The translations under genes were made by a program, and so were the position numbers. Below, in pieces: positions 35,458 to 44,294 of a stretch of 64,000 nucleotides of DNA. The notes beneath the pieces were generated by a model. That model saw nothing but the letters and a program-made list of their open reading frames with translations, did not search any database and was not told the origin of the DNA. The stretch comes from Rhizobium sp. CCGE 510 (GTDB lineage Bacteria > Pseudomonadota > Alphaproteobacteria > Rhizobiales > Rhizobiaceae), in contig NZ_AEYF01000044.1 of the NCBI RefSeq assembly GCF_000292525.1, forward strand, positions 372,001 through 436,000, written 5' to 3'. The first letter of the stretch is position 1. Each line of letters opens with the position of its first letter.

Positions 35458-36236
35458 GCCGCGACGGGCTCCGTCGGCACCGCCTTGGCGCCGGTCATGA
35501 AAGCGACGGCATCGGACATGGTGTATTCCTTCGGATCGATCACCGTCAGGCGCCGGCCGAGGCGGTGGATATGGATCCGGTCGGCGACCTCGAAGACATG
35601 CGGCATGTTGTGCGAGATCAGCACGATCGGAATGCCGCGGGCTCTGACGTCGAGGATCAGTTCCAGCACGCGGCGGCTTTCCTTGACGCCAAGGGCGGCC
35701 GTCGGTTCGTCCATGATGATGACCTTGGAGCCGAAGGCGGCGGCGCGGGCGACGGCGACACCCTGGCGCTGGCCGCCGGAGAGCGTTTCCACCGCCTGGT
35801 TGATGTTCTGGATGGTCATCAGGCCGAGTTCGGACAGCTTGTTGCGCGCCAGCTTTTCCATGGCCGGCCGGTCGAGCATGCGAAGCATCGAGCCGAGCAC
35901 GCCGGGTTTGCGGATCTCGCGGCCGAGAAACATGTTGTCGGCGATCGACAGCGCCGGCGACAAAGCCAGGTTCTGATAGACAGTTTCGATGCCGGCATCA
36001 CGCGCTTCCATCGGCGAGCGGAACTGCACCTGCTTGCCTTCGAGGGTGATCACCCCCTCGTCAGGGGTGGCGGCGCCCGATATCGCCTTGATCAGCGAGG
36101 ATTTGCCGGCGCCGTTATCGCCGATAACCGCGAGGATTTCGCCCGGGTAAAGGTCGAAATCGGCATTGTCGAGTGCGGTCACGCGGCCATAGCGCTTGAC
36201 GAGACCGCGCGCAGTGAGAAGGGGTTCGCGAGCCAT
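35454..36236 (-). CDS. frcA: fructose ABC transporter ATPase
   Basis: 260 residues from the ATG at 36236. It has only one ATPase unit, unlike the duplicated RbsA type: Walker A GDNGAGKSSLIK, signature LSGGQRQGVAVARA, Walker B VIIMDEPTAALG and switch His in LISHNMPHV. The RQG in place of RQR in the signature is usual in this branch. The start is separated from the frcC stop by two bases, and its stop overlaps frcK. It drives import of fructose, ribose and mannose in the S. meliloti homologue. Confidence 0.93.
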   Translation of the reverse strand: MAREPLLTARGLVKRYGRVTALDNADFDLYPGEILAVIGDNGAGKSSLIKAISGAATPDEGVITLEGKQVQFRSPMEARDAGIETVYQNLALSPALSIADNMFLGREIRKPGVLGSMLRMLDRPAMEKLARNKLSELGLMTIQNINQAVETLSGGQRQGVAVARAAAFGSKVIIMDEPTAALGVKESRRVLELILDVRARGIPIVLISHNMPHVFEVADRIHIHRLGRRLTVIDPKEYTMSDAVAFMTGAKAVPTEPVAA

Positions 36237-36238
36237 GA

Positions 36239-37303
36239 TTACACCGAAACCTTTCTGATCCACTGGTCGATGGCGACGGCGGCGATGATCAGCACGCCGG
36301 TCAAAAGCACTTTCCATTGCGGGTCGGCGCCGAGCATATTGAGGCCCATCGAGACGACACCGACGATCATCGCGCCAAACAGCGTGCCGAGAATGGAACC
36401 GCGGCCGCCGAACAGCGAGATGCCGCCGATGACCGTCGCAGTGATCGCCTGCAGGTTATAATCGGTCACCGCCGAGGATGGCGAGATCGAGCCGTTGCGG
36501 CCGATCGAGACCCAGGCGGCGAAGGCGGCGATGACGCCGGATATGGTGTAGACGGTGAGCAGCACCTTCTTGGTCTGGATGCCGGAGAGCTTGGCCGCCT
36601 CCGGATCGTCGCCGACCGCATAGACATGCCGGCCCCAGGCGGTGTGATTGAGCACATACCAGAGCAGCAGGACGAGCAGCACCATGGCGATGACGCCGAG
36701 GGTCAGCACGGCGGTGCCGGCTTTGAAGCTCATGGCGAAAAGATGCAGCAGCGGCGCCTGTTCGTCGACGTCGGTGTCGCGGATCGTCTCGTTGGCGGAA
36801 TAGATGAAATTCGTCGCCATGACGATATTCCAGGTGCCGAGCGTGACGATGAACGGCGGCAGTTTCATGTAGGCGACGAGAAAGCCGTTCAGCAATCCGC
36901 AAAGGCCGCCGACAAGCATTCCGGCTGCCACCGCGATCGGCGTCGGTATGCCGTAGGCGATGGCGACATTGCCCATGATGACCGCCGAGATCACCATGAT
37001 GACGCCGATCGAAAGATCGATGCCGGCGGTGAGGATAACCAGCGTCTGGGCGGCGCCGAGAATACCGACGATGGCGATCTGCTGCAGGATCAGCGTCAGC
37101 GTATAGGACGAAAAGAACCGTCCGCCGATGGCGATCCCGAAAATGATGATCGCCAGCACCAGCACGATCAGCGGCACGGCGGCCGGCGTCGAGTGCAGAA
37201 AATGCTGGGCACGCTTGATCAGCGAGACATCCTGATGCTCGAAGGAGGCGACGCTCTTGTCGCTGCCGTCGAGGACACGTTCGAATTCCTGAGTTCCGGT
37301 CAT
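36239..37303 (-). CDS. frcC: fructose ABC transporter permease
   Basis: 354 residues from the ATG at 37303 with GGAGGAGG upstream. A cytoplasmic N-terminus of about 40 residues precedes eight to ten helices. Family motifs are AQTLVILTAGIDLSIGVIMV, the ATPase contact GRHVYAVGDDPEAAKLSGIQ and VIGGISLFGGRGSILGTLFG. It is the channel of the frc importer, and its translation start follows a strong intercistronic hairpin after frcB. Confidence 0.94.
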   Translation of the reverse strand: MTGTQEFERVLDGSDKSVASFEHQDVSLIKRAQHFLHSTPAAVPLIVLVLAIIIFGIAIGGRFFSSYTLTLILQQIAIVGILGAAQTLVILTAGIDLSIGVIMVISAVIMGNVAIAYGIPTPIAVAAGMLVGGLCGLLNGFLVAYMKLPPFIVTLGTWNIVMATNFIYSANETIRDTDVDEQAPLLHLFAMSFKAGTAVLTLGVIAMVLLVLLLWYVLNHTAWGRHVYAVGDDPEAAKLSGIQTKKVLLTVYTISGVIAAFAAWVSIGRNGSISPSSAVTDYNLQAITATVIGGISLFGGRGSILGTLFGAMIVGVVSMGLNMLGADPQWKVLLTGVLIIAAVAIDQWIRKVSV

Positions 37304-37410
37304 GGTTCCTCCTCCGCATCCGCGCGCCGAATTCGCACGGGGGCCGTCACCGATATCCTTCCGGTCTTTGCTGAGCCGGTTCGTGAGGCGACGGTACATC
37401 GTCCGTCGAA

Positions 37411-37438
37411 AACGGCCGGGGATCAAGCCCCGGCCGTT
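37411..37438 (-). terminator. intercistronic terminator/attenuator after frcB
   Basis: Perfect 11-base arms AACGGCCGGGG / CCCCGGCCGTT with a six-base loop; on the minus strand it is followed by TTCG, so the T-run is weak. It lies between frcB and frcC and should lower expression of the membrane genes or protect the frcB message. Confidence 0.75.
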
Positions 37439-37458
37439 CCAGTTTCAAGAGATTGGGC

Positions 37459-38478
37459 TCAGCCCCAGCACTTGTCCGTGCCTTCCTTGGTGTCGATCGA
37501 CTTGACGCCTGAGACCGGCTTGTCGGTGACGAGCGAAACGCCGGTGTCGAAGAAGGACTTGCCTTCGGTCGGCTTCGGCTTTTCACCGCTGTCGGCGAAC
37601 TTCTTGATCGCCTCGACGCCAAGGGCTGCCATCATTAGCGGATATTGCTGCGAGGTGGCGCCGATGACGCCTTCCTTGACCGATTTCACACCCGGGCAAC
37701 CGCCGTCGACCGAGACGATCAGCACGTTCTTTTCCATGCCGACGGCCTTCAGCGCCTGATAGGCGCCGACAGCAGCCGGCTCGTTGATCGTGTGGATGAC
37801 GTTGATGCTCGGATCCTTCTGCAGAAGGTTTTCCATGGCCTTGCGGCCGCCTTCTTCATTGCCGTTGGTCACGTCATGGCCGACGATGCGCTTGTCGTCT
37901 TCGTCGCCGATCTTGTTCGGGTCCTTCGGATCGATGCCGAAGCCCATCATGAAGCCCTGGTCGCGCAGAACGTCGACCGTCGGCTGCGACGGGGTCAGGT
38001 CGAGGAAGCCGACCTTGGCGTCCTTGGCCTTGTCACCCATGGTTTCCTTGGCCCACTGGCCGATCAGCTTGCCGGCGAGCAGGTTGTCGGTGGCGAAAGT
38101 GGCGTCGGCGGCATCGGCCGGCTCGAGCGGCGTGTCGAGAGCGATGACCAGCAGGCCGGCTTCACGCGCCTTCTTGACCGAAGAGACGATGCCCTTGGTG
38201 TCGGAAGCGGCAATCAGGATGCCCTTGGCGCCGTCGGCGATGCAGCTTTCGATCGCTGCAACCTGGCTTTCGCTGTCACCGTCGATCTTGCCGGCATAGG
38301 ATTTCAGCGAAACGCCGAGTTCCTTGGCCTTGGCCGTCGCACCTTCCTTCATCTTGACGAAGAAGGGGTTGGTGTCGGTCTTGGTGATCAGGCAGGCGGC
38401 AACGTCAGCCGCCATGACAGGCGCGGAAAAGGTGACACCAAGCGCGAGCGCGCCGAAAGCGAGAACTGATTTCTTCAT
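37459..38478 (-). CDS. frcB: fructose ABC transporter binding protein
   Basis: 339 residues. The signal peptide ends near SAPVMAADV, followed by a Peripla_BP_4 sugar-binding fold (CLITKTDTNPFFVKMKEGAT, IDGDSESQVAAIESCIADGA, IHTINEPAAVGAYQAL, and a C-terminal Cys in TDKCWG). It is the periplasmic receptor for fructose and, in the S. meliloti homologue, ribose and mannose. GGGAGGAG precedes the ATG. Transcription starts from the promoter at 38594-38622, beside FrcR-type half-sites. Confidence 0.94.
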   Translation of the reverse strand: MKKSVLAFGALALGVTFSAPVMAADVAACLITKTDTNPFFVKMKEGATAKAKELGVSLKSYAGKIDGDSESQVAAIESCIADGAKGILIAASDTKGIVSSVKKAREAGLLVIALDTPLEPADAADATFATDNLLAGKLIGQWAKETMGDKAKDAKVGFLDLTPSQPTVDVLRDQGFMMGFGIDPKDPNKIGDEDDKRIVGHDVTNGNEEGGRKAMENLLQKDPSINVIHTINEPAAVGAYQALKAVGMEKNVLIVSVDGGCPGVKSVKEGVIGATSQQYPLMMAALGVEAIKKFADSGEKPKPTEGKSFFDTGVSLVTDKPVSGVKSIDTKEGTDKCWG

Positions 38479-38593
38479 GGAACTCCTCCCAGAGTTTGCC
38501 GGCGCCGCCCCTGCGGGCCGGAATTTTAAGATATGACACTTTGCCGTGGATTGTTAAGCTTCCAAAGCCGTCCCGTGTCCTTGACGATGGCAA

Positions 38594-38622
38594 TTAAAAG
38601 CGAAAAGAAATCCGCTTGTCAA
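38594..38622 (-). promoter_or_regulatory. frcB promoter
   Basis: On the minus strand TTGACA (38622-38617), 17 bases, TTTTAA (38599-38594): a near-consensus -35 with a moderate -10. It lies directly downstream of the proposed FrcR sites. Confidence 0.65.
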
Positions 38623-38632
38623 TAAATAAATC

Positions 38633-38674
38633 CAATTGAATTATTAATTCGATGTGGCATGCTCAATCGAATTA
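38633..38674. promoter_or_regulatory. three FrcR-type operator half-sites
   Basis: CAATTGAATTA (38633), its inverted relative TTAATTCGATG (38644) and CAATCGAATTA (38664) lie between frcB and the divergent ROK gene. The first two abut as an imperfect dyad. ROK repressors bind AT-rich inverted repeats, so joint control of frcB and frcR is inferred. Confidence 0.6.
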
Positions 38675-38705
38675 GGGCATAGGCCAACAATCGGGAGGAG
38701 CGGCC

Positions 38706-39953
38706 ATGTCGCCTTTGGGTGGACCGGAACACGCGTCGGTCGCGCCACCAATTCTAAATCCGGCCGGAGGTGCAAACCAGGTCAGGGTGCGGGCCTATAA
38801 CGAACGGCTCGTGCTGTCGCTGGTGCGCCTCTACGGCGCGCTGTCGAAAGCCGATATCGCACGCCGCAGCGGGCTGTCGGCGCAAACCGTCTCGGTCATC
38901 ATGCGAGTGCTGGAAAAGGAAGGACTGCTGTCGCGCGGGCCGCCGGTGCGCGGCCGGGTCGGCCAGCCGTCGATCCCGATGCATCTCAATGCCGACGCCG
39001 TCTATTCCTTCGGCCTGAAGATGGGCCGGCGCAGCGCCGATCTGGTGCTGATGGATTTCGTCGGCCGCATCCGCATGCAGTTGCACCGGACCTATGCCTA
39101 TCCGCTGCCGGATGAAATCCTCGCCTTCGTCACCTCGGGTATTCAGGAGCTCGAAGATCGGCTCGACGAGAAGCAGCGCGGCCGCATTGCCGGCCTCGGC
39201 ATCGCAGCACCTTTCGAGCTCTGGAACTGGGCCGAAGAGGTGGGCGCGCCGGCTGGCGCCATGGAGGTCTGGCGCGATGTCGACCTGCAGGCCGACATCG
39301 CCGCGCATGTCCCTCATCCGGTCTTCCTGCAGAACGATGCGACCAGCGCCTGTGGCGCCGAACTGGTCTTCGGCGTCGGGCCGTCCTATCCCGACTTCGT
39401 CTATTTCTTCATCGGCTCCTTCATCGGCGGCGGCATCGTGCTCAATTCGGCGATCTTTTCCGGCCGCACCGGCACGGCAGGCGCCATCGGGCCGCTGCCG
39501 GTGCGCGACAGGAACGGCGAAACCAAGCAGCTGCTCGAAATCGCCTCGATCTTCGTGCTCGAAAACATGCTGCGCGAGCGCGGCATCGATCCCGAGCCGC
39601 TGTGGTATTCGGCCGACGACTGGGTCGATTTCGGCGAGCCGATGGAGACCTGGATCCAGGATAGCGCCAAGGCGCTGGCGCAGGCGATCGTCGCCGCCGC
39701 CTCGATCGTCGATTTCAGCGCCGCCGTGATCGACGGCGGTTTTCCCGAGTGGGTGCGCAGCCGCGTGGTGCAGGCGACGATCGACGAAGCCGCCAAACTC
39801 GACCTGCAGGGCGTCGTCATGCCCGAAATCATCGAGGGCGCGGTCGGCGCCCAGGCACGCGCCATCGGCGGCGCCAGCCTGCCGATCTTTGCGCGTTACC
39901 TCACCGACCAGAACGTACTTTTCAAGGAGGTAGACCATGCTGAAAGGACTTGA
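38706..39953 (+). CDS. frcR: ROK-family repressor of the fructose importer
   Basis: 415 residues. An N-terminal winged helix (SKADIARRSGLSAQTVSVIM, residues about 47-66) is followed by a ROK sugar-kinase-like domain (LGIAAPFELW, QNDATSACGAELVFG, FIGSFIGGGIVLN). The zinc-site cysteine cluster typical of catalytic ROK kinases is absent, as expected in a regulator. It is divergent from frcB, with shared half-sites between. The start has GGGAGGAGC upstream. A FucU-type gene begins inside its 3' end. Confidence 0.92.
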   Translation: MSPLGGPEHASVAPPILNPAGGANQVRVRAYNERLVLSLVRLYGALSKADIARRSGLSAQTVSVIMRVLEKEGLLSRGPPVRGRVGQPSIPMHLNADAVYSFGLKMGRRSADLVLMDFVGRIRMQLHRTYAYPLPDEILAFVTSGIQELEDRLDEKQRGRIAGLGIAAPFELWNWAEEVGAPAGAMEVWRDVDLQADIAAHVPHPVFLQNDATSACGAELVFGVGPSYPDFVYFFIGSFIGGGIVLNSAIFSGRTGTAGAIGPLPVRDRNGETKQLLEIASIFVLENMLRERGIDPEPLWYSADDWVDFGEPMETWIQDSAKALAQAIVAAASIVDFSAAVIDGGFPEWVRSRVVQATIDEAAKLDLQGVVMPEIIEGAVGAQARAIGGASLPIFARYLTDQNVLFKEVDHAERT

Positions 39954-40413
39954 TCCGCTGTTGAGCCCGGAGCTGCTTTTTACGCTTCGCGCCATGGGTC
40001 ACGGCGACGAGATCGCCATCGTCGACGGCAATTATCCGGGCGTCGAACATGCGCGCCGGCTGATCCGGCTCGACGGTCACCACCTCGTGCCAGTTCTCAA
40101 CGCCGTGCTCAGCGTGCTGCCGATCGACGATTTCGTGCCCGAGGCGATCTTCCGCTCGACCGTGAAGGCCGAGCGCGACAAGCTCGATCCGGTGCATGAG
40201 GAGATGATCGACTGCTGCGCCCGCCGCGAGCCGCACCGGCAGGTGGTGCCGCTGATCGGCCCGGATTTCTACGGCCGGGTGAAGGCCGCCCATGCGGTGA
40301 TCCAGACCGGCGAGCCGAGGCTCTATGCCAACATCATCCTGCGCAAGGGCGTGATCTATCCGAAGGAACCGAGCGCGCAGGCGACGGCCGGAGTCGATCC
40401 GTTCGTTTACTAG
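39937..40413 (+). CDS. second FucU/RbsD-family mutarotase
   Basis: 158 residues, a paralogue of the protein at 6669 (MLKGLDPLLSPELLFTLRAM, active-site MGHGDEIAIVDGNYP, C-terminal RLYANIILRKGVIYPKE). The start lies 17 bases before the end of frcR and its GGAGG is within frcR, so the two are translationally coupled. In an operon of a fructose/ribose/mannose importer regulator it may speed anomer exchange of an imported sugar. Confidence 0.88.
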   Translation: MLKGLDPLLSPELLFTLRAMGHGDEIAIVDGNYPGVEHARRLIRLDGHHLVPVLNAVLSVLPIDDFVPEAIFRSTVKAERDKLDPVHEEMIDCCARREPHRQVVPLIGPDFYGRVKAAHAVIQTGEPRLYANIILRKGVIYPKEPSAQATAGVDPFVY

Positions 40414-40448
40414 CCAGGAAGCGTCGCTGCTGCCTCTTTCAAGGCCGA

Positions 40449-40485
40449 CAGCTCCCCTGCGCATCTGAAAGGACGCGCGGGGCTG
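40449..40485. repeat. extragenic hairpin repeat
   Basis: CAGCTCCCC ... CGGGGCTG around TGCGCATCTGAAAGGACGCG; related to the CAGCG...CGTCT palindrome at 18889-18945. It could also act as terminator of the frcR-mutarotase unit. Confidence 0.55.
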
Positions 40486-40516
40486 AAGGTCCGTATGCTT
40501 ATGTCATAAACACTCC

Positions 40517-40551
40517 TTGTACCGGCCGCCATTATTAATGATATACATCAT
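40517..40551 (+). promoter_or_regulatory. tetR promoter with operator O1
   Basis: TTGTAC at 40517, 17 bases, GATATA at 40540. The palindrome ATGAT-ATAC-ATCAT (40538-40551) covers the -10. The same ATGAY-N4-RTCAT pattern occurs twice upstream of the hydrolase operon at 44520 and 44546. Confidence 0.75.
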
Positions 40552-40617
40552 CAATGGCCCAAGCTACAATGACACCCGACATCATAGCTTGGGCATAGCG
40601 GTCGAAAGGGCTGTAAA

Positions 40618-41199
40618 GTGCGGATCACCAAGGAAAAGAAGCAGGAAAACTACGAGCGGATTATCGCCACCGCGTCGGAGCTGTTTCGCGAGCGCGGATT
40701 CGACGGCGTGGGAGTGGCGGAGTTGATGGAGCGCGCGGGGCTCACCCATGGCGGCTTCTACAATCACTTCCGCTCCAAGGAGGAGTTGATCGCGGAGTCG
40801 ACCGAGAAAGGTTTGAGCGAGACCTTGAAGCGCTATGCCGGTCATGACGTGCTCGCCGTCATGGAACTTTATCTCGCGCGCGAACACCGGGATGGACGCG
40901 GCCAGGGGTGCACGGCCGCAGCACTCAGTTGCGACGCCGCGCGGCAGCCTGAAGAAACGAAGGCCGTTTTTGCTGAAGGAATAGATCACCTCGTGCGCGC
41001 GGTGGAGGGCGGTATTGCGCAACATCACGCTTCCGGCACCGGCGGGCGGGCGCAAGCCATCGCCATCCTCGCGCAGGCGGTTGGGGCAATCGTGCTTTCG
41101 AGGGCCTGCCCGGACGATTCCCCGCTGGCAGACGAACTGCTCGATGCCTGCCGGGCGGATTGCCGCGACGCCATCGAAAATCGGGCGCGGGAAACATAG
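40618..41199 (+). CDS. TetR regulator (AcuR/NemR-like)
   Basis: 193 residues from a GTG start. The helix-turn-helix is VGVAELMERAGLTHGGFYNH (residues about 27-50), in the branch that controls electrophile-responsive reductases. Cys residues at CTAAALSCDAA and in the C-terminal CRADCRD could sense reactive species. The operator over its own promoter, and two identical sites before the hydrolase operon, make it the probable repressor of that operon. It converges with the ene-reductase gene; a shared hairpin separates them. Confidence 0.88.
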   Translation: MRITKEKKQENYERIIATASELFRERGFDGVGVAELMERAGLTHGGFYNHFRSKEELIAESTEKGLSETLKRYAGHDVLAVMELYLAREHRDGRGQGCTAAALSCDAARQPEETKAVFAEGIDHLVRAVEGGIAQHHASGTGGRAQAIAILAQAVGAIVLSRACPDDSPLADELLDACRADCRDAIENRARET

Positions 41200-41219
41200 G
41201 GCCGCATGCGCGGCCCTAT
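41196..41219. terminator. bidirectional terminator hairpin
   Basis: ATAGGGCCGC-ATGC-GCGGCCCTAT, perfect ten-base arms, overlapping the tetR stop and ending six bases before the ene-reductase stop; it can serve both convergent genes. Confidence 0.75.
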
Positions 41220-41224
41220 TGCCG

Positions 41225-42320
41225 TCAGGCCGCTACCGGCGCGGCCATGGTGGGATAGTCGGTATAGCCCGCCGCGCCGCCGCCATAGAGCGTCGCCATA
41301 TTGAGATTGGCCAGCGGCGCACCGGCCTTCAGGCGCTCGACAAAATCCGGGTTGGCGATGAACGGCCTGCCGAAGGCAAACAGATCTGCCAGCCCCTGCT
41401 CCAGCCTGGTCGTCGCAAGTTCCCGATCGTAGCCGTTATTGGCAATGTAGGTGTTTTTGAACCTGCGGCGAAGCGCCTCGTAATCGAAGGGTGCAACATC
41501 GCGCGGCCCGCCGGTGGCGCCTTCGACGACATGGAGATAGGCAATGCCCATCGCATCGAGCTTTTCGACGATGTGGTTGAACTGCGCCTGCGGATCGGTT
41601 GCCGATATCCCGTTGGCCGGCGACACCGGTGAAATCCGAACGCCGGTTCGCCCTGCTCCTACTTCCTCGATGACCGCCGCCGTCACCTCGAGGATCAGCC
41701 GTGCCCGGTTTTCGATCGACCCGCCATAGGCGTCGGTGCGGCTGTTGGCCCCGTCCCTCGCGAACTGGTCGAGCAGGTAGCCGTTGGCGCCGTGCACTTC
41801 GACGCCGTCGAAACCGGCGGCAATCGCATTGGCGGCGGCGCGGCGGAAATCCTCGACAATGCCGGAGATCTCGCGCAATTCCAGCGCCCGAGGTTCGGAC
41901 ACATCGACGAAGGCGTTGTTGACGAAGGTCTTGGTTTCGGCCCTGATCGCTGAAGGCGCGACCGGCGCCTTGCCATTCGGCTGCAGGTCGACATGCGATA
42001 CCCGACCGACATGCCAGAGCTGCAGGAAGATGTGGCCGCCCTCGGCATGCACCGCGTCGGTCACCTTGCGCGAGCCGTCGATCTGCGCCTCGGTGTAAAT
42101 GCCGGGCGTGTCCTGATAGCCCTGCCCTTGCTGCGAAATCTGGGTCGCTTCAGAAATGATCAGACCTGCCGAGGCCCGTTGCGCATAATATTCGGCGATG
42201 AGATCGCCCGGCCACAAACCCGGCACCCGCTCTGTTGCGCGTCGATGGCGCCATGACGATGCGGTTGGATAGTGTGAGAGAGCCGAGTACGGCGGGCTCA
42301 AAGAGTGTGCTGCTGATCAT
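41225..42320 (-). pseudogene. old yellow enzyme-type ene-reductase, frameshifted
   Basis: The main frame encodes a near-complete OYE from EYYAQRASAGLIISEATQIS onward, with VEVHGANGYLLDQF, RTDAYGGSIENRARL and the FMN-binding NGYD and FAFGRPFIANPD. Its first 35 codons in that frame are nonsense. Reading from the ATG at 42320 in another frame gives MISSTLFEPAVLGSLTLSNR, then IVMAPSTRNRAGAGFVAG, the missing OYE N-terminus. The frames join if one base of the CCC at 42207-42209 is removed. Either a recent inactivating mutation or a sequencing error. OYEs reduce activated alkenes and electrophiles with NADPH. Last gene of the hydrolase operon. Confidence 0.85.
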
Positions 42321-42350
42321 TTGTCACTTTCGGAGTTGGAAACTATTTCT

Positions 42351-42374
42351 GGCGTGCGTCTCGCGACGCACGCC
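42351..42374. other. intercistronic hairpin
   Basis: GGCGTGCGT-CTCGCG-ACGCACGCC between the ene-reductase and quinone oxidoreductase genes; no T-run, so message processing or stability is more likely than termination. Confidence 0.5.
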
Positions 42375-42392
42375 ACGCCGGTCAGGTCGACC

Positions 42393-43397
42393 TCAGTCCG
42401 CGACCGTGATGACCACCTTGCCCTTTGCACGCCCGGTCTCGACATAAGCCAGCGCGTCGCCGGTTTTTTCAAACGGGAAGACCTTGTCGACGACCGGCCG
42501 GATCACGCCTTGTTCGATCAGGCGGGCAATCTCACCCAATTGCTGCCCCTCAGCACGCATGAACAGGAATGAATAGGCGATGCCGAGACGCTTGGCCTTT
42601 TTCCGAACCCCTCGGCTCAGCAGGCGCAATACCAGTTTCAGGAATAGGTTGAGGCCGAGTTCCCTGGCGAATGCCGGATCGGGCGGACCGGAAATGGAGA
42701 TGAGCCGGCCGCCCGGCTTCAGCACGCCTAGAGATTTTTCGAGTGTCTTCGGATCCTGGCTGTTCAGCACCAGATCGTAGCCCGACAAGACCTTCTCGAA
42801 ATCCTGCGTCTTGTAGTCGATGACTACATCCGCCCCGAGACTTCTCGCGAGTTCGGCATTCCCGGCGCTCGTCGTCGTCGCAACCGTTGCACCGAGATGC
42901 TTGGCGAGTTGAATGGCGAACGTCCCGACCCCGCCGGAACCGGCCTGGATGAAGACCTTCTGGCCTGGTTTCACCTTACCCACCTCGACCAGCGCCTGCC
43001 ACGCGGTCAGCCCCACCAGCGGGATGGACGCCGCTTCGATCACGCTGAGGTTGTTTGGTTTCAGCGCTACATCGGCTTCATCGATGGCAATGAATTCGGC
43101 GAATGTACCGACCCGATGATCGCGCGGCCGCGCATAGATCTCGTCACCCACCTTGAACCGCTTCACCCTGGGTCCAGTCCTGACGATCGTTCCGGCAAGG
43201 TCGTGCCCGAGGACGAAGGGCGGCCGATAGGGAAGAATAAGCTTGAACTCTCCGTCCCGCAGTTTGGAGTCCAGCAGGTTCACGGCCGTGGCCTGAATCC
43301 GGACAAGGACATCATTGTCCTGCAATTCCGGTTCCGGCAGGTTGGCGAGACGCAGAGCGCCCTTCTTCTTGTATTTATCAACGACGAATGCCTTCAT
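42393..43397 (-). CDS. NADPH:quinone oxidoreductase-like zinc-free MDR
   Basis: 334 residues of the medium-chain family without zinc ligands. Motifs are ATAVNLLDSKLRDG, PFVLGHDLAGTIV, the Rossmann QAGSGGVGTFAIQLAK, and LGADVVIDYK. It is closest to quinone oxidoreductases and alkenal/zeta-crystallin-type reductases that act on electrophiles. It lies 33 bases downstream of the hydrolase gene. With the ene-reductase it would form a detoxification unit under the TetR. Confidence 0.88.
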   Translation of the reverse strand: MKAFVVDKYKKKGALRLANLPEPELQDNDVLVRIQATAVNLLDSKLRDGEFKLILPYRPPFVLGHDLAGTIVRTGPRVKRFKVGDEIYARPRDHRVGTFAEFIAIDEADVALKPNNLSVIEAASIPLVGLTAWQALVEVGKVKPGQKVFIQAGSGGVGTFAIQLAKHLGATVATTTSAGNAELARSLGADVVIDYKTQDFEKVLSGYDLVLNSQDPKTLEKSLGVLKPGGRLISISGPPDPAFARELGLNLFLKLVLRLLSRGVRKKAKRLGIAYSFLFMRAEGQQLGEIARLIEQGVIRPVVDKVFPFEKTGDALAYVETGRAKGKVVITVAD

Positions 43398-43430
43398 GAG
43401 GCTTTCTCCAATTCGAACTCTGTTGAGGCG

Positions 43431-44294
43431 TCAGGCGCCAAGGAAGGACAAAGCCTTCGGCACGAAATCGGCGTGGTTCTGGAAAATCCCGCCATGTCCG
43501 GCGTCTTGGTAGATTACCAGCTGCGCGCCCGGAATGCGCCGGGCCATATCGGTGCTGTTTACTGTCGGGACCATGATATCATTGTCGCCATTGGCGATCA
43601 GGACCGGGATTTTGATGCGGCCGAGATCCTGAGGCGCCTGCCGCCCCCAAGCCTTGATCGCCTTGAGCTGCCGCAGAAAGGCCCTTGGGGTCGGGCCCTT
43701 GTCCCTTCCGGCCTTCCGCTCTTTCAGGCGACCCAGAAAAGCTTTCGCGGATCGGCGACCATTGGCGGTGGAGGTAAAAAACAAATAAGTTTTCGGATCG
43801 CGCAGCGTCAGCAGACCCTTGATCATCAGCGGCCAGGACACGGCTCCGACCTTCTCTATGCCTGTGCCGCCGGCCGGGCCTGTTCCGGTCAAAATCAGTT
43901 TCCGCACAAGGTCCGGCGCCTTCAGCACGATGTCCTGCGCGACAAATCCCCCGAGGGAAAAACCGAGCAGATCGACTTTGTTAAACCCAAGCGTTCGGAT
44001 CAACGCGATCGCGTCGCGCGCCATCTCGTCGATGGTCACGGGGGCAGTGCCGCCCGAGGCACCAATACCCCGGTAATCGGTAGCGATGACGTGGTGCTTG
44101 GTAGCGAGACCATCGACAATCCGGGGATCGAAATTGTCCAGCACCGCGCCCCAATGGTTGAGAAGAACAACCGGCACGCCGCCTTGGGGGCCAAGGTCGC
44201 GATAGACGAAAGGTGTTTCCCCGACATTGATCCAGAGATTTGGCGCCTCGGCGTAGCTGCTGGCAGACCGAAGCAATCTTATCGTCGTGTTCAT
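43431..44294 (-). CDS. alpha/beta hydrolase
   Basis: 287 residues. The oxyanion loop is LNHWGAVLDNFDP, the nucleophile elbow GFSLGGF with catalytic Ser, the acid Asp in NGDNDIMVP and the His in DAGHGGIF. There is no signal peptide. It is similar to hydrolases often paired with oxidoreductases in stress operons. First gene of the operon controlled by the promoter and operators at 44520-44571. Confidence 0.88.
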   Translation of the reverse strand: MNTTIRLLRSASSYAEAPNLWINVGETPFVYRDLGPQGGVPVVLLNHWGAVLDNFDPRIVDGLATKHHVIATDYRGIGASGGTAPVTIDEMARDAIALIRTLGFNKVDLLGFSLGGFVAQDIVLKAPDLVRKLILTGTGPAGGTGIEKVGAVSWPLMIKGLLTLRDPKTYLFFTSTANGRRSAKAFLGRLKERKAGRDKGPTPRAFLRQLKAIKAWGRQAPQDLGRIKIPVLIANGDNDIMVPTVNSTDMARRIPGAQLVIYQDAGHGGIFQNHADFVPKALSFLGA

